64,000 bases of DNA. Source: CAVQBJ01 sp963710725 (GTDB lineage: Bacteria; Actinomycetota; Thermoleophilia; Solirubrobacterales; Solirubrobacteraceae). The notes below the pieces were generated by a model that ran no database searches, had not been told where the DNA came from, and was given only the letters and a program-made list of their open reading frames with translations. Below are positions 12,631 to 20,807 of this stretch, piece by piece. Position 1 is the stretch's first letter; each line of letters opens with the position of its first letter. The DNA is taken from the NCBI GenBank assembly GCA_963710725.1, contig CAVQBJ010000001.1:248001-312000 (forward strand). Reading direction: 5' to 3'. The translations under genes and the position numbers were made by a program.

Positions 12631-12981
12631 TCAGGCGCCGTCGCGTCGCCGCTGCTCGCGCACGAACTCATAGCTCCCGAAGAAGGGTCCGATACCGCCC
12701 AGCACCGCGACGGCCACGGCGAGACGCAGCGACACGACCCGCAGGCGCGCGGCGACGATGCAGGTGAGCGACATGGCGATCCACAGGAGGCCGTGGGAGA
12801 GCCCGAGCACGAACGTCGCCGGCTCGGGCTTGGCGAGCGCGAACGCACAGATGAGCAGGCTCAGGTAGATGACCGAGTGGCTGAAGGAGACCCACTTCAG
12901 GCGCTTGAAGGCCGTGCCGTGCCACGGCGGCGCGTCGCCGCTCGCCTGCGGCGGAACCCCGGCCTCGCCGGCGACGCTCAT
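12631..12981 (-). CDS. DUF3817-type integral membrane protein
   Basis: The 116-aa product has a short polar N-terminus and three hydrophobic segments: 'SHSVIYLSLLICAFALA', 'TFVLGLSHGLLWIAMSLTCIVAA' and 'LRLAVAVAVLGGIGPFFGSYEF'. The His-Gly pair in the second segment and the PFF-x-YEF ending are the marks of the DUF3817 family, small membrane proteins of unknown role common in Actinobacteria. Its ATG overlaps the stop of the NUDIX gene as ATGA, so the two are translationally coupled. Confidence 0.8.
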   Translation of the reverse strand: MSVAGEAGVPPQASGDAPPWHGTAFKRLKWVSFSHSVIYLSLLICAFALAKPEPATFVLGLSHGLLWIAMSLTCIVAARLRVVSLRLAVAVAVLGGIGPFFGSYEFVREQRRRDGA

Positions 12982-13664
12982 GCGGTCAACCACCGGGCCA
13001 TGCGGCGCAGCGCGACATCGGCCTCGTCGGGCCAGCGATCGATGTCGGCCGGCCACCAGGCATAGGCGTCGTGCTCGTCGTCGGGAACGACTTCGGCGTC
13101 CTCGGCGAGCCAGGCTTGGCCGACGAACATCGTCAGGCGCTGAGGCAGGCGGATGAGCGCCTCGCCCTCGATCCGCTCGGGCCTGACGCTCCACTCCTCG
13201 TGCAGCTCACGCGCGAGCGTGTCGGCCGGGTTCTCGCCGAGGTCGACGGCGCCGCCGGCGCCGAGTGCCCAGCGTCCGGCCCAGGAGGACAGCCAGGCCG
13301 CGCGACGACCGGCGAGCCAGCGCCCGTCGGCCGAGCGTGTCACGCACAGTGCGGCCATGCTCTCCGACGCGTCATCGGAGACGAGCCGTAACGCCCAGCG
13401 CACCGGCTGGAGCTCGAGCTCCAGTCCGCCGTCGACCTCGCGATGGGACACGAGCCGCGCGGCGATCCCGTCGTGGCTCGGCGAGCTGCGTTCGCGCAGC
13501 GCCGCGATCGCCGCGTCGGCGGCCGCCACGCGCTCGGGCGGCGCGTCGTAGGTGTCGTCCCGCCAGCGCGCTCGAACCCGATCGAGCGACCACGGGCCGC
13601 GAGCGAGGATCTCGGGCAGCTGGGGGGAGAGGCGGGTTCGCTCTGGGCCATGACGGTCGTCCAC
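12978..13664 (-). CDS. NUDIX hydrolase
   Basis: The 228-aa product has an N-terminal region of about 110 residues without a clear family and a C-terminal NUDIX domain. The NUDIX box reads 'GAVDLGENPADTLARELHEEW', with the REL-x-EE core intact and Trp where the consensus has a Gly. Such enzymes hydrolyse nucleoside diphosphates linked to another group; the substrate is unknown. The GTG at 13664 was chosen because it gives 'VDDRHGPERTRLSPQL' and leaves room for a promoter in the 61-bp gap to the divergent flavoenzyme gene. It is coupled to the DUF3817 gene by an ATGA overlap. Confidence 0.85.
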   Translation of the reverse strand: MDDRHGPERTRLSPQLPEILARGPWSLDRVRARWRDDTYDAPPERVAAADAAIAALRERSSPSHDGIAARLVSHREVDGGLELELQPVRWALRLVSDDASESMAALCVTRSADGRWLAGRRAAWLSSWAGRWALGAGGAVDLGENPADTLARELHEEWSVRPERIEGEALIRLPQRLTMFVGQAWLAEDAEVVPDDEHDAYAWWPADIDRWPDEADVALRRMARWLTA

Positions 13665-13712
13665 AAGGCTAGTGGGACGGCGCCGGCCCGGTCGCTCGGC
13701 GCTCGCGCGCCA

Positions 13713-13718
13713 TACACT
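13713..13718 (+). promoter_or_regulatory. Leaderless -10 box (TACACT) of the AGPS-like gene
   Basis: TACACT is followed by seven bases and then GTG 13726, which implies transcription starting at the start codon. The gap between the divergent genes is only 61 bp. Confidence 0.5.
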
Positions 13719-13725
13719 CGCCGCG

Positions 13726-15348
13726 GTGGCCGAGCGCCGACACAAGCACTGGGGCTGGGGCTACGAGGATCAGCAACCGCCGCCCGACCAGCTGGCCGCA
13801 GCCGCCGCCGGCCTGTCGACGCACCTCGGCCTCGGCGACGGCTCGCCGCCGCGCCGGCCCGCGGCGCTCGGGGAGGTGGTGCTCGCGCCGCCGCGGGTAG
13901 CGGCGCCGGCCGCGCTACGCGACATCTGCGCGTGCGACTCGCACGCGCGCGCCTCTCACGCGCTCGGGAAGTCCTATGCCGACGTCGTGAACGGCTTCTA
14001 CGGGCGCTTCGCCCATCCCCCCGACGTCGTGGCTCACCCCCGCGACGAAGCCGACCTGGAGGCGGTGTTCGAGTGGTGTGCGGCCGAGCGGATCGCCGCG
14101 ATCCCGTTCGGCGGCGGGACGAGCGTCGTCGGCGGCGTCGAGCCCGACGTCGGCGACGGCTACAACGGGTCCGTCAGCATCGACCTCCGCGCGATGGACC
14201 GCGTGCTCGAGGTCGACCCCGTGTCGCGCGCGGCGCGCATCCAGGCCGGCGCCACCGGTCCGCGGCTGGAGGCGCAGCTCGCCGAGCACGGCCTCACCTT
14301 GCGCCACTACCCGCAGTCGTTCGAGTTCTCGACGCTCGGCGGCTGGATCGCCACGCGCGCCGCCGGGCACTTCGCGACGATCTGGACGCACATCGAGGAC
14401 TTCCTGGAGTCGGTGCGCGCGGTGACCCCCGCCGGAGTGTGGTCGTCGCGGCGACTGCCCGGATCGGGTGCGGGCGTCAGCCCCGACCGCCTGCTCGCCG
14501 GGTCGGAGGGCGTCCTCGGCTGCATCACCGAGGCCTGGGTGCGCGTCCTGCCGCGGCCGACGCACCGCGCCTCGGCGAGCGTGCGCTTCCCGACGTTCGC
14601 CGCCGGGAGCGAGGCCGTGCGCGCGATCGCCCAGGCGCAGCTGTATCCGTCCAACTGCCGGCTGATCGACGCCGAGGAGGCCCGGCTGACGTTCGCCGGG
14701 GACGGCTCGGCCGCGCTGCTCGTGCTCGCCTTCGAGTCCCACGACCATTCGGTCGACGAGGCGATGGGCCGCGGGGTCGCGCTGTGTGAGGAGCACGGCG
14801 GGACGGTCGCCTCGGCGGGCCCCCACCCCGCAGGGGGTGACGATGCCGCGGGCTCGTGGCGCGCCGCCTTCCTGCAGGCGCCCTACCTGCGCGACGTGCT
14901 CGTGGCGATGGGCGTGCTGAGCGAGACGTTCGAGACGGCGACGACCTGGGAGCGCTTCCCGGCCCTGCACGACGCCGTCATGACCGCCGCGGCGCGTGGC
15001 ATCGAGGAGGCGACCGGCGCCGCCGTCGTCGACGGCCCGGGTGGCGCACATGTGTCGTGCCGCTTCACGCACGTCTACCCCGACGGACCCGCCCCGTATT
15101 TCACCGTGCTCGCCCCGGCGCGGCGCGGCGAGGAGGTGGCGCAGTGGGCGCACATCAAGCGCGCGGTCTCGGACGCGCTGAGCGAGGCCGGCGCGACGAT
15201 CACCCACCACCATGCGGTCGGGCGCGAGCACCGGCCGTGGTATGACCGCCAGCGGCCCGAGCCGTTCGCCGCCGCGCTGCGCGCGGCCAAGCGGGAGCTC
15301 GATCCGCATTGGCTGCTCAACCCCGGCGTGCTCGTGGACCGCGCGTGA
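13726..15348 (+). CDS. FAD-binding alkyldihydroxyacetonephosphate synthase-like protein
   Basis: The 540-aa product has the family's N-terminal 'HKHWGWGYE' patch, the FAD-binding PCMH domain with 'PFGGGTSVVGGVEP', and the C-terminal cap. Residues known to matter in animal AGPS have counterparts: Arg312 in 'SNCRLID', Tyr451 in 'CRFTHVYPDG' and the triple His 494-496 in 'ITHHHAVGREHR'. AGPS swaps the acyl chain of acyl-dihydroxyacetone phosphate for a fatty alcohol, the step that makes ether lipids. Bacterial homologues are often called generic FAD-linked oxidases, so function is inferred from the conserved residues. The stop overlaps the next start as GTGA, so the reductase-like gene downstream is co-translated. 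Confidence 0.85.
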   Translation: MAERRHKHWGWGYEDQQPPPDQLAAAAAGLSTHLGLGDGSPPRRPAALGEVVLAPPRVAAPAALRDICACDSHARASHALGKSYADVVNGFYGRFAHPPDVVAHPRDEADLEAVFEWCAAERIAAIPFGGGTSVVGGVEPDVGDGYNGSVSIDLRAMDRVLEVDPVSRAARIQAGATGPRLEAQLAEHGLTLRHYPQSFEFSTLGGWIATRAAGHFATIWTHIEDFLESVRAVTPAGVWSSRRLPGSGAGVSPDRLLAGSEGVLGCITEAWVRVLPRPTHRASASVRFPTFAAGSEAVRAIAQAQLYPSNCRLIDAEEARLTFAGDGSAALLVLAFESHDHSVDEAMGRGVALCEEHGGTVASAGPHPAGGDDAAGSWRAAFLQAPYLRDVLVAMGVLSETFETATTWERFPALHDAVMTAAARGIEEATGAAVVDGPGGAHVSCRFTHVYPDGPAPYFTVLAPARRGEEVAQWAHIKRAVSDALSEAGATITHHHAVGREHRPWYDRQRPEPFAAALRAAKRELDPHWLLNPGVLVDRA

Positions 15349-16280
15349 GCGCGGCGGACTACCGGGTGGCGATCCTCGGCGTCGGCGGCGTCGGAGCCTT
15401 CCTCGCCGCGGCGCTCGCGCGCGCCGGCACGTCGGTGACGGTCGTGGCTCGGGAGTCGACGGCCGCCCTCATCGCCGAGCGGGGCGTGCGCGTGAGCAGC
15501 GTGCGCTTCGGCGATCTCGCCGAGCGCCCGCTCGCGGTCTCGCGCCTGGAAGACACCCCCGACGCGCTCATCGTGGCCACGAAGGCCACCGGTCTCAGCG
15601 ACGCTCTCGACCGCATCGCCTGCGAGCCGCCGCTCGTCGCCCCGCTGCTGAACGGGCTCGATCACCTTGCCGTGCTGCGCGCGCGCTTCCCGGCCGACGC
15701 CGGCGACCCGGCCCGTGTCGTGGCCGGGTCGATCCGCATCGAGGCCGATCGTCCCGAGCCCGGTGTCGCCGTGCACACGAGCCCGTTCCTGCGCGTCGAC
15801 CTCGCGAGCGATGATCCTGCGGCGGCGCCGGCGCTGCACGCGCTCGCATCGGTGCTGAGCACCGCCGAGGTGCCGGTGAAGGTGCTCGATTCGGAGGCGC
15901 AGGTGCTGTGGTCCAAGCTCGTGCGCCTCAACGCCCTCGCCTGCACGACGAGCGCGTTCGACCGGCTCCTGGGGCCGATCCGCGGCACGCCGGAGCTCCG
16001 CGCCGAGCTCGTCGGCGCGGTGCGCGAGGGCGCCGCCGTGGCCGGCGCCGAGGGCGCCAGCGTCGAGGAGGCGGTGGTCATGGGCGAGCTCGACGCGGCG
16101 CACGCGACGCTCGGCAGCTCGATGGCGCGCGACATCGCCGAGGGCCGGCCCCCAGAGCTCGACGCGATCCCCGGGGCGGTCCTCCGCGCCGCGGCACGCC
16201 ACGATCTGGCCTGCCCGACGATCGAGCGGCTCGTGGGGCTCATCGTGCGCCGCACCGGCCTGCCCGCGCCGGTGGTGTAG
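15345..16280 (+). CDS. Ketopantoate reductase (ApbA/PanE) family protein
   Basis: The 311-aa product has an N-terminal Rossmann fold ('VAILGVGGVGAFLAAALARAG'-type GxGxxG) and a C-terminal helical domain with 'EAQVLWSKLVRLNALACTTSAF', where the Lys corresponds to the catalytic lysine of the family. Classical members reduce 2-dehydropantoate to pantoate with NADPH. The family also holds many enzymes with other substrates. The GTG start overlaps the stop of the AGPS-like gene by GTGA, so it may act on a product of that enzyme, for example as a keto-lipid reductase; this is inference. The gene stops 55 bases before a small hypothetical gene. Confidence 0.85.
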   Translation: MSAADYRVAILGVGGVGAFLAAALARAGTSVTVVARESTAALIAERGVRVSSVRFGDLAERPLAVSRLEDTPDALIVATKATGLSDALDRIACEPPLVAPLLNGLDHLAVLRARFPADAGDPARVVAGSIRIEADRPEPGVAVHTSPFLRVDLASDDPAAAPALHALASVLSTAEVPVKVLDSEAQVLWSKLVRLNALACTTSAFDRLLGPIRGTPELRAELVGAVREGAAVAGAEGASVEEAVVMGELDAAHATLGSSMARDIAEGRPPELDAIPGAVLRAAARHDLACPTIERLVGLIVRRTGLPAPVV

Positions 16281-16335
16281 CGGGCGCCGAAGCGGCGCGC
16301 GGCGCGGGGCGCGCACCGCTACATTGTCGGTCAGC

Positions 16336-16659
16336 GTGTCGCTCGAAGCGGAGATGCTCGCATTCATCCGCACCGGCCTGGACCACCACGCCGGGACCTG
16401 TCCGCTTACCCCGAAGGCGATCCTGCTCAATCCGGGCAACCACGAGCTGTTCGGATGGGACGAGCTGTGGGGCATTCCGGTCCTGCCCGACGAACGCGTC
16501 GCGCCCAAGCGCTTTCGCATCGACTGCGATGGCTCGGCGTTCGGGATCGAGGAGGAGGTTGCCGAGGCGATCGCCACCCAGGCGCCGGCCGAGCAGCCGC
16601 TTGTGGTGCCGGTCGGTCCGAGCGTGGGCGAGCCGACCGCCGGCGCGCGGCCGAGCTGA
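16336..16659 (+). CDS. Small hypothetical protein
   Basis: The 107-aa product starts VSLEAEMLAFIRTGLDHHAGTC and contains 'LTPKAILLNPGNHELFGWDELWGIPVLPDERVAPKRFRIDCDGS', then an Ala/Pro-rich tail. No membrane segment or signal peptide is seen. I recognise no family. The compact, non-repetitive core speaks for a real gene. Starts at TTG 16324 or ATG 16354 are also possible; a TACATT box lies ten bases before GTG 16336. It converges on the phosphoesterase gene, whose stop is 28 bases away. Confidence 0.6.
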   Translation: MSLEAEMLAFIRTGLDHHAGTCPLTPKAILLNPGNHELFGWDELWGIPVLPDERVAPKRFRIDCDGSAFGIEEEVAEAIATQAPAEQPLVVPVGPSVGEPTAGARPS

Positions 16660-16687
16660 CGGTCGCCCCGGCGAGCTGACCGGCCGT

Positions 16688-18073
16688 TCAGCTCGCCGAC
16701 GGCCCCGGCATCGTCGGCGTCGGAGGATTCTCGCCGTGGGCCCGGCAGACGGCGAGGCCCGGTGCGATCGCCGGTGCGCGGGCGAGCGGCGGCGGCTCGC
16801 GGAACGCCCGGTGGTGGAAGTCGAAGTAATCGGTCATGTCGGCGGCGTTCGCGTCGCGGAGCGTCATCGCGCCGATGTTCCACGTTCGCTCGATGAAGGC
16901 GAGCGTGGAGGTGTGATCCTGTACGACGCGCGAGGCGTATCCGCGCCGCGCGTACGGGGAGACGGCGATCAGCGGCACGCGAAAGCCGTAGCGGTCATAG
17001 CCGCCCGGCTGATCGCCGGGCGTCAGCACCGGCGCGATCGCGTCGGGCGCGACCGCGGCGGGCGGCGGGACGTGGTCGTAGAAGCCACCGTGCTCGTCGT
17101 AGTTGATGAACAGCGCCGAGCGCTCCCAGTCGGGCGAGTGCAGCAGCCCGCGAACGACCTGCTCGAGGAACTGCTCACCGAACTGCACGTCCTGCGGGTT
17201 CTCCTCCGAGGAGATGCTGAAGTTCGGCTCGACGTAGGAGACGGCCGGCAGCGCACCGGCCGCGGCGTCGAGGTAGAACTGCTCGATCTTCTGGAAGTTC
17301 GCGGCGCGCGCCGTGGTCAGCGTGCCGGGGATGATCGCCGGGCTGGGGAGGTTGCTGTAGTAGGTCCTCCAGCTGATGCCGAGCCGATCGAGGCGGTCGA
17401 AGATCGTGCCGTTGGCGGCCGGGGTCGCCTCGCTCGCCGCGAGGTCGGTGGCGATCAGTCCGCTCGCCGTCCCGCTGAACAGGAAGCGCCGGTTCGGATA
17501 GGTCTGGGCGAGCACCGAGCAGAAGTAGCGCTCCCCGAGCGGGAAGCTCGCGGCGAGCGAGTACATGAACGGCAGGTCGCGCTGATCGAAGAAGCTCATC
17601 GCCTCCGGACCACAGGTGCGCACGAAGCCGTCGTTGCGGCCGCGGTCCCATTGCAGGTGGCTGGCGTTCCACGCCTGTGTGACCGCGTTACCGGGGCAGA
17701 CGGTCGGCGCGTGGAACGCGTGGTACGGGCGGCCGGCGCTGTCGCGGTTGACCGCGAGCTGCCGTCCGCCGCGACCGACGGGCAGCCCGTCGACGTTCCG
17801 GCGGCCACGGACCTGGTGCGGGAGCATCCCGAGCACGTTGTCGAAGGAGTGGTTCTCCATCATCACGACGACGATGTGCTCGATCTCGGGGATCGAGTGC
17901 TCGCCCTCGGGACGGTCGGGGAACGGGCGCGATCCCGGCCGGCGGCGCGCGATGTCGGCGTTCACCGGTCGGGCCCACGCCGGCAGGCCGGTGCGGCAGA
18001 GGGCCAGTGCGGCTCCCGCACCGGCGCCGAGGCGCAGGACGCCGCGGCGGGTGAGTGGATGGTCGAGGCTCAG
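16688..18073 (-). CDS. Tat-exported phosphoesterase (phospholipase C/acid phosphatase family), CTG start
   Basis: The mature domain shows the family blocks 'IEHIVVVMMENHSFDNVLGML', 'YVEPNFSISSEENPQ', 'YDEHGGFYDHVPPP' and 'RVPLIAVSPYARRGY'. Members cleave phosphate esters such as phospholipids outside the cell. The N-terminus carries a twin-arginine signal, LTRRGVLRLGAGAGAALA. No ATG, GTG or TTG exists between this signal and the end of the upstream VOC gene. The only plausible start is CTG 18073, which overlaps the VOC stop as CTGA and has GAGGCGG a few bases before it. The product would be 461 aa. Downstream GTG codons would remove the Tat signal, so a coupled CTG start is the best reading. 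Confidence 0.85.
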   Translation of the reverse strand: MSLDHPLTRRGVLRLGAGAGAALALCRTGLPAWARPVNADIARRRPGSRPFPDRPEGEHSIPEIEHIVVVMMENHSFDNVLGMLPHQVRGRRNVDGLPVGRGGRQLAVNRDSAGRPYHAFHAPTVCPGNAVTQAWNASHLQWDRGRNDGFVRTCGPEAMSFFDQRDLPFMYSLAASFPLGERYFCSVLAQTYPNRRFLFSGTASGLIATDLAASEATPAANGTIFDRLDRLGISWRTYYSNLPSPAIIPGTLTTARAANFQKIEQFYLDAAAGALPAVSYVEPNFSISSEENPQDVQFGEQFLEQVVRGLLHSPDWERSALFINYDEHGGFYDHVPPPAAVAPDAIAPVLTPGDQPGGYDRYGFRVPLIAVSPYARRGYASRVVQDHTSTLAFIERTWNIGAMTLRDANAADMTDYFDFHHRAFREPPPLARAPAIAPGLAVCRAHGENPPTPTMPGPSAS

Positions 18074-18444
18074 GCGCCCGCCTCGATGAGCTCGACTCGA
18101 TACCCGTCGGGGTCGCGGACGAAACAAAGGCGGTTGCCGCCGTCGCGGACGGTGTAGGGCGGGCGCTCGGGCTCGATGCCCTGCTCCTTGAGGCGGGCGA
18201 GCGTGGCGTCGAGGTCGCCGGCGGTGATCGCGATGTGGTTGTAGCCGGTTCCGAGGTCGTAGCGGTCGACGCCGAAGTTGTACGTCAGCTCGAGCCGCGC
18301 CCCGTCGCCGGGGATGCCCATGAAGACGTTGATCGCCTCCTCGCGGATCGGCATCCGGCCCATCTCCTCGAAGCCGAGCGCCTCGTAGAACGCGACGGAA
18401 CGGTCGATGTCGCCGATGCGATAGCAGGTGTGGATGAGCGCCAC
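18070..18444 (-). CDS. VOC family protein, glyoxalase I-like
   Basis: The 124-aa product is a single vicinal-oxygen-chelate domain: 'LIHTCYRIGDIDRSVAFYEALGFEEMGR', 'LELTYNFGVDRYDLGTGYNHIAI' and 'FVRDPDGYRVELIEAGA'. His4 or His5, the Glu in LELTYN, the His in YNHIAI and the Glu in VELIEAG match the metal ligands of lactoylglutathione lyase, so it probably detoxifies methylglyoxal or acts on a related adduct. The GTG at 18444 lies nine bases after a TACACT box. The stop is shared with the CTG start of the phosphoesterase gene. Confidence 0.9.
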   Translation of the reverse strand: MALIHTCYRIGDIDRSVAFYEALGFEEMGRMPIREEAINVFMGIPGDGARLELTYNFGVDRYDLGTGYNHIAITAGDLDATLARLKEQGIEPERPPYTVRDGGNRLCFVRDPDGYRVELIEAGA

Positions 18445-18531
18445 GACTGGCGCAGTGTACGCCGGAGCGGGGCGGCGCCGTGTGGACGGGCGGCGTGGCC
18501 TGCGACAGCCGCTCGTGCAAGGATGGCCGGC

Positions 18532-19335
18532 GTGATCGTCGAGCGTTCGATGCACCCCGAGTTCCTCTCGAACACCTACCTCGTCGCCGACGGCGACGGA
18601 GGACCCGCGTTCTTCGTCGACGCCGGCGGGCCGGTGGAGCCGCTCATCGCCGAGGCCGAGGCGCGGGGCCTGCGTCCCACCCACGTGCTGCTCACCCATC
18701 ACCATCACGATCACGTGATGGCGCTCGGCGAGCTCGTCGCACGGTGGCCCGGCCTGGAGGTGCTCATCCATCCGCTCGAGCGCGATCTCGTGCCGGGCGT
18801 GACCGGCACGATCGAGGCGGGCCAGACGCTGGCGCTCGGCCGCCTGGAGGTGCGTCCGCTGCACACGCCCGGACACACCGCGGGCATGCTCTCGTTCCTG
18901 GTCGGCGAGCCGGGCGCGCCGGCGCGCGGCGGTGCCGCGACCAGACCGGGCGGGTTCACCGGCGGTGGCGCGTCGGTGTTCACGGGCGACACGCTGTTTC
19001 GCAACTCGGTCGGCGGGGTGCGCGCACCCGGGCACACGACCTACACCGACCTGAAGGACTCGATCATGGGCACGCTGATGGAGTTGCCCCCGGACACGAT
19101 CATCCGTCCCGGCCACACCGACAGCACGACGGTGGCCGAGGAGTGGAACGCGAACCGCTTCATCCGCATCTGGCGCGGGCTCGATGCCGAGGGCACCGAG
19201 CCGTGCGTCGCCCTCGGTGAGCCGGCGACGCTGATCCTGCTCGGTGACGACTACGACGGCGGTCACAAGGCCTGGGTGCGCTGGCCCGACGGGCGGGACG
19301 ACATCGTCCCCGGCTCGCAGGTCCAGCGCGCGTAG
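18532..19335 (+). CDS. MBL-fold metallo-hydrolase (glyoxalase II-like)
   Basis: The 267-aa product has the metallo-beta-lactamase motif 'THHHHDHVMALGEL', the second His in 'HTPGHTAGML', the Asp in 'FTGDTLFRNSVGG' and the last His in 'RPGHTDSTT'. The pattern resembles hydroxyacylglutathione hydrolases. Its neighbour, divergent across 87 bp, is a glyoxalase I-like protein, so the pair may detoxify methylglyoxal, although another thiol may replace glutathione. GTG 18532 is preferred over ATG 18523 because AAGGA at 18519-18523 is then at a proper distance. About 70 extra residues at the C-terminus follow the core fold. Confidence 0.88.
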   Translation: MIVERSMHPEFLSNTYLVADGDGGPAFFVDAGGPVEPLIAEAEARGLRPTHVLLTHHHHDHVMALGELVARWPGLEVLIHPLERDLVPGVTGTIEAGQTLALGRLEVRPLHTPGHTAGMLSFLVGEPGAPARGGAATRPGGFTGGGASVFTGDTLFRNSVGGVRAPGHTTYTDLKDSIMGTLMELPPDTIIRPGHTDSTTVAEEWNANRFIRIWRGLDAEGTEPCVALGEPATLILLGDDYDGGHKAWVRWPDGRDDIVPGSQVQRA

Positions 19336-19412
19336 CGGTCTCCACGGGAGCGGCCGGCCGTGGGCCGGCGCTTGCCGGAATGGCGGATCCAGGGCCTACC
19401 ATCGATGTGACC

Positions 19413-20795
19413 ATGGCCCGCGACAAGATGCCGACGTCCCGAGTGGGCCGCTCGGCGACGGTGGGCCGCCTGGCGGCCCGCGAGGCGGTGAAGCAGTTCG
19501 GCACGCGCGCCGCGAACGTCGCGCGCAGCGACGACGCCGCCGAGGAGGCGCTCGCCCGCCGACAGCTCGAGACGGCCCGGCAGATCGTGACCGTGCTCGG
19601 AACGATGAAGGGCGCGGCGATGAAGCTCGGACAGGTCCTGTCGTTCCTCGACGTCGGGCTCGTGCCCGAGCAGTATCGCGAGGAGTTCCAGCGCGAGCTG
19701 GCCAAGCTGCGCGACGCCGCGCCGCAGGTGACCTTCAAGCAGATGCGCAAGGTGATCGAGGAGGACCTCGAAGAGCCGGTCTCGGCGGTGTTCGCCGACT
19801 TCGACGAGGACGCCATCGCCGCGGCCTCGATCGGCCAGGTCTACCGGGCCACGCTGCCCGACGGGCGAGACGTCGCGGTGAAGGTGCAGTACCCGGGCGT
19901 GGCCAGCGCCGTGCGTTCGGACATGCGCAACCTCGGGGTCATCCTGCGATTGCTGAAGGGGCTGGCCCCGGGTCTGGACGTGCGCGCGACCGCCGAGGAG
20001 ATCCGGGCGCGCATCGACGAGGAGCTCGACTACGAGCTCGAGGCTCAGAACCAGAGGCGCATGGCCGCGCTGTACCGCGGACACCCCTTCATCCACGTGC
20101 CCGACGTCATCACCTCGCTGTCACGTGAGCGCGTGCTGGTCAGCGAGTTCGTCGAGGGCGCCGGCTTCGAGGAGCTGCGCGGTCGCGCCGCCGGCGAACG
20201 CGATCGCCTGGGCGAGATCCTCTTTCGCTTCTTCTTCGGCTCGATGTACCGCCACCACGAGTTCACCAGCGATCCCCATCCGGGCAACTTCCTGTTGCGG
20301 CCCGACGGCCGCGTGAGCTTCCTCGACTTCGGCCTCTACAAGCGGATCGATCCCGCGGTCGCCGACTTCGAGCTCCAGGCGGCGCGCTTCTACATCGACG
20401 GGGACGGCGATGCCCTCATCGACCATCTGCACCGCGGAGGATTCATCGCCGACGCGAGCCGCCAGGACCACGCGCGCGTGCTCGAGCAGTTCCGCGACCT
20501 CACGTGGTGGTACCTGACCGACGAGGACATCACGCTCGAGCCCGAGATCGCGGCCCAGGTCGCGATCCACATGTCCGACCCGCGCTCGCCCTACTACGAC
20601 CAGATGCGCCACGAGTCGCTGCCGCCCGAGCACCTGTTCGGCCGGCGCCTGGAGCTGCTCACGCTCGCCGTCCTCTCACAGCTGGAGGCGACCGCGAACT
20701 GGTATCGGATCTTCCGCGAGTGGTGCCTCGGCGACGCGCCCCTCACCGAGCTCGGACGTCAGGAGGCCGCGTTCTACGAGGACGCGGCCGCCTGA
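19413..20795 (+). CDS. ABC1/AarF (UbiB-like) atypical kinase
   Basis: The 460-aa product has the ABC1 family marks in order: 'MKGAAMKLGQVLSFLD' (KxGQ motif), 'AAASIGQVYRATLPDGRDVAVKVQYPG' (Ala-rich loop and ATP-binding Lys), 'ELDYELEAQNQRRM' , 'SDPHPGNFLL' and 'VSFLDFGLYKRID'. Members are ADP/ATP-binding proteins linked to ubiquinone or lipid metabolism, and in Actinobacteria their substrates are unknown. An in-frame ATG at 19380 would add 11 residues; ATG 19413 (MARDKMPTSRVGR) is the more usual start. It ends 13 bases before the convergent pyruvate kinase. Confidence 0.9.
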   Translation: MARDKMPTSRVGRSATVGRLAAREAVKQFGTRAANVARSDDAAEEALARRQLETARQIVTVLGTMKGAAMKLGQVLSFLDVGLVPEQYREEFQRELAKLRDAAPQVTFKQMRKVIEEDLEEPVSAVFADFDEDAIAAASIGQVYRATLPDGRDVAVKVQYPGVASAVRSDMRNLGVILRLLKGLAPGLDVRATAEEIRARIDEELDYELEAQNQRRMAALYRGHPFIHVPDVITSLSRERVLVSEFVEGAGFEELRGRAAGERDRLGEILFRFFFGSMYRHHEFTSDPHPGNFLLRPDGRVSFLDFGLYKRIDPAVADFELQAARFYIDGDGDALIDHLHRGGFIADASRQDHARVLEQFRDLTWWYLTDEDITLEPEIAAQVAIHMSDPRSPYYDQMRHESLPPEHLFGRRLELLTLAVLSQLEATANWYRIFREWCLGDAPLTELGRQEAAFYEDAAA

Positions 20796-20807
20796 GCCGC
20801 GGGCGCT

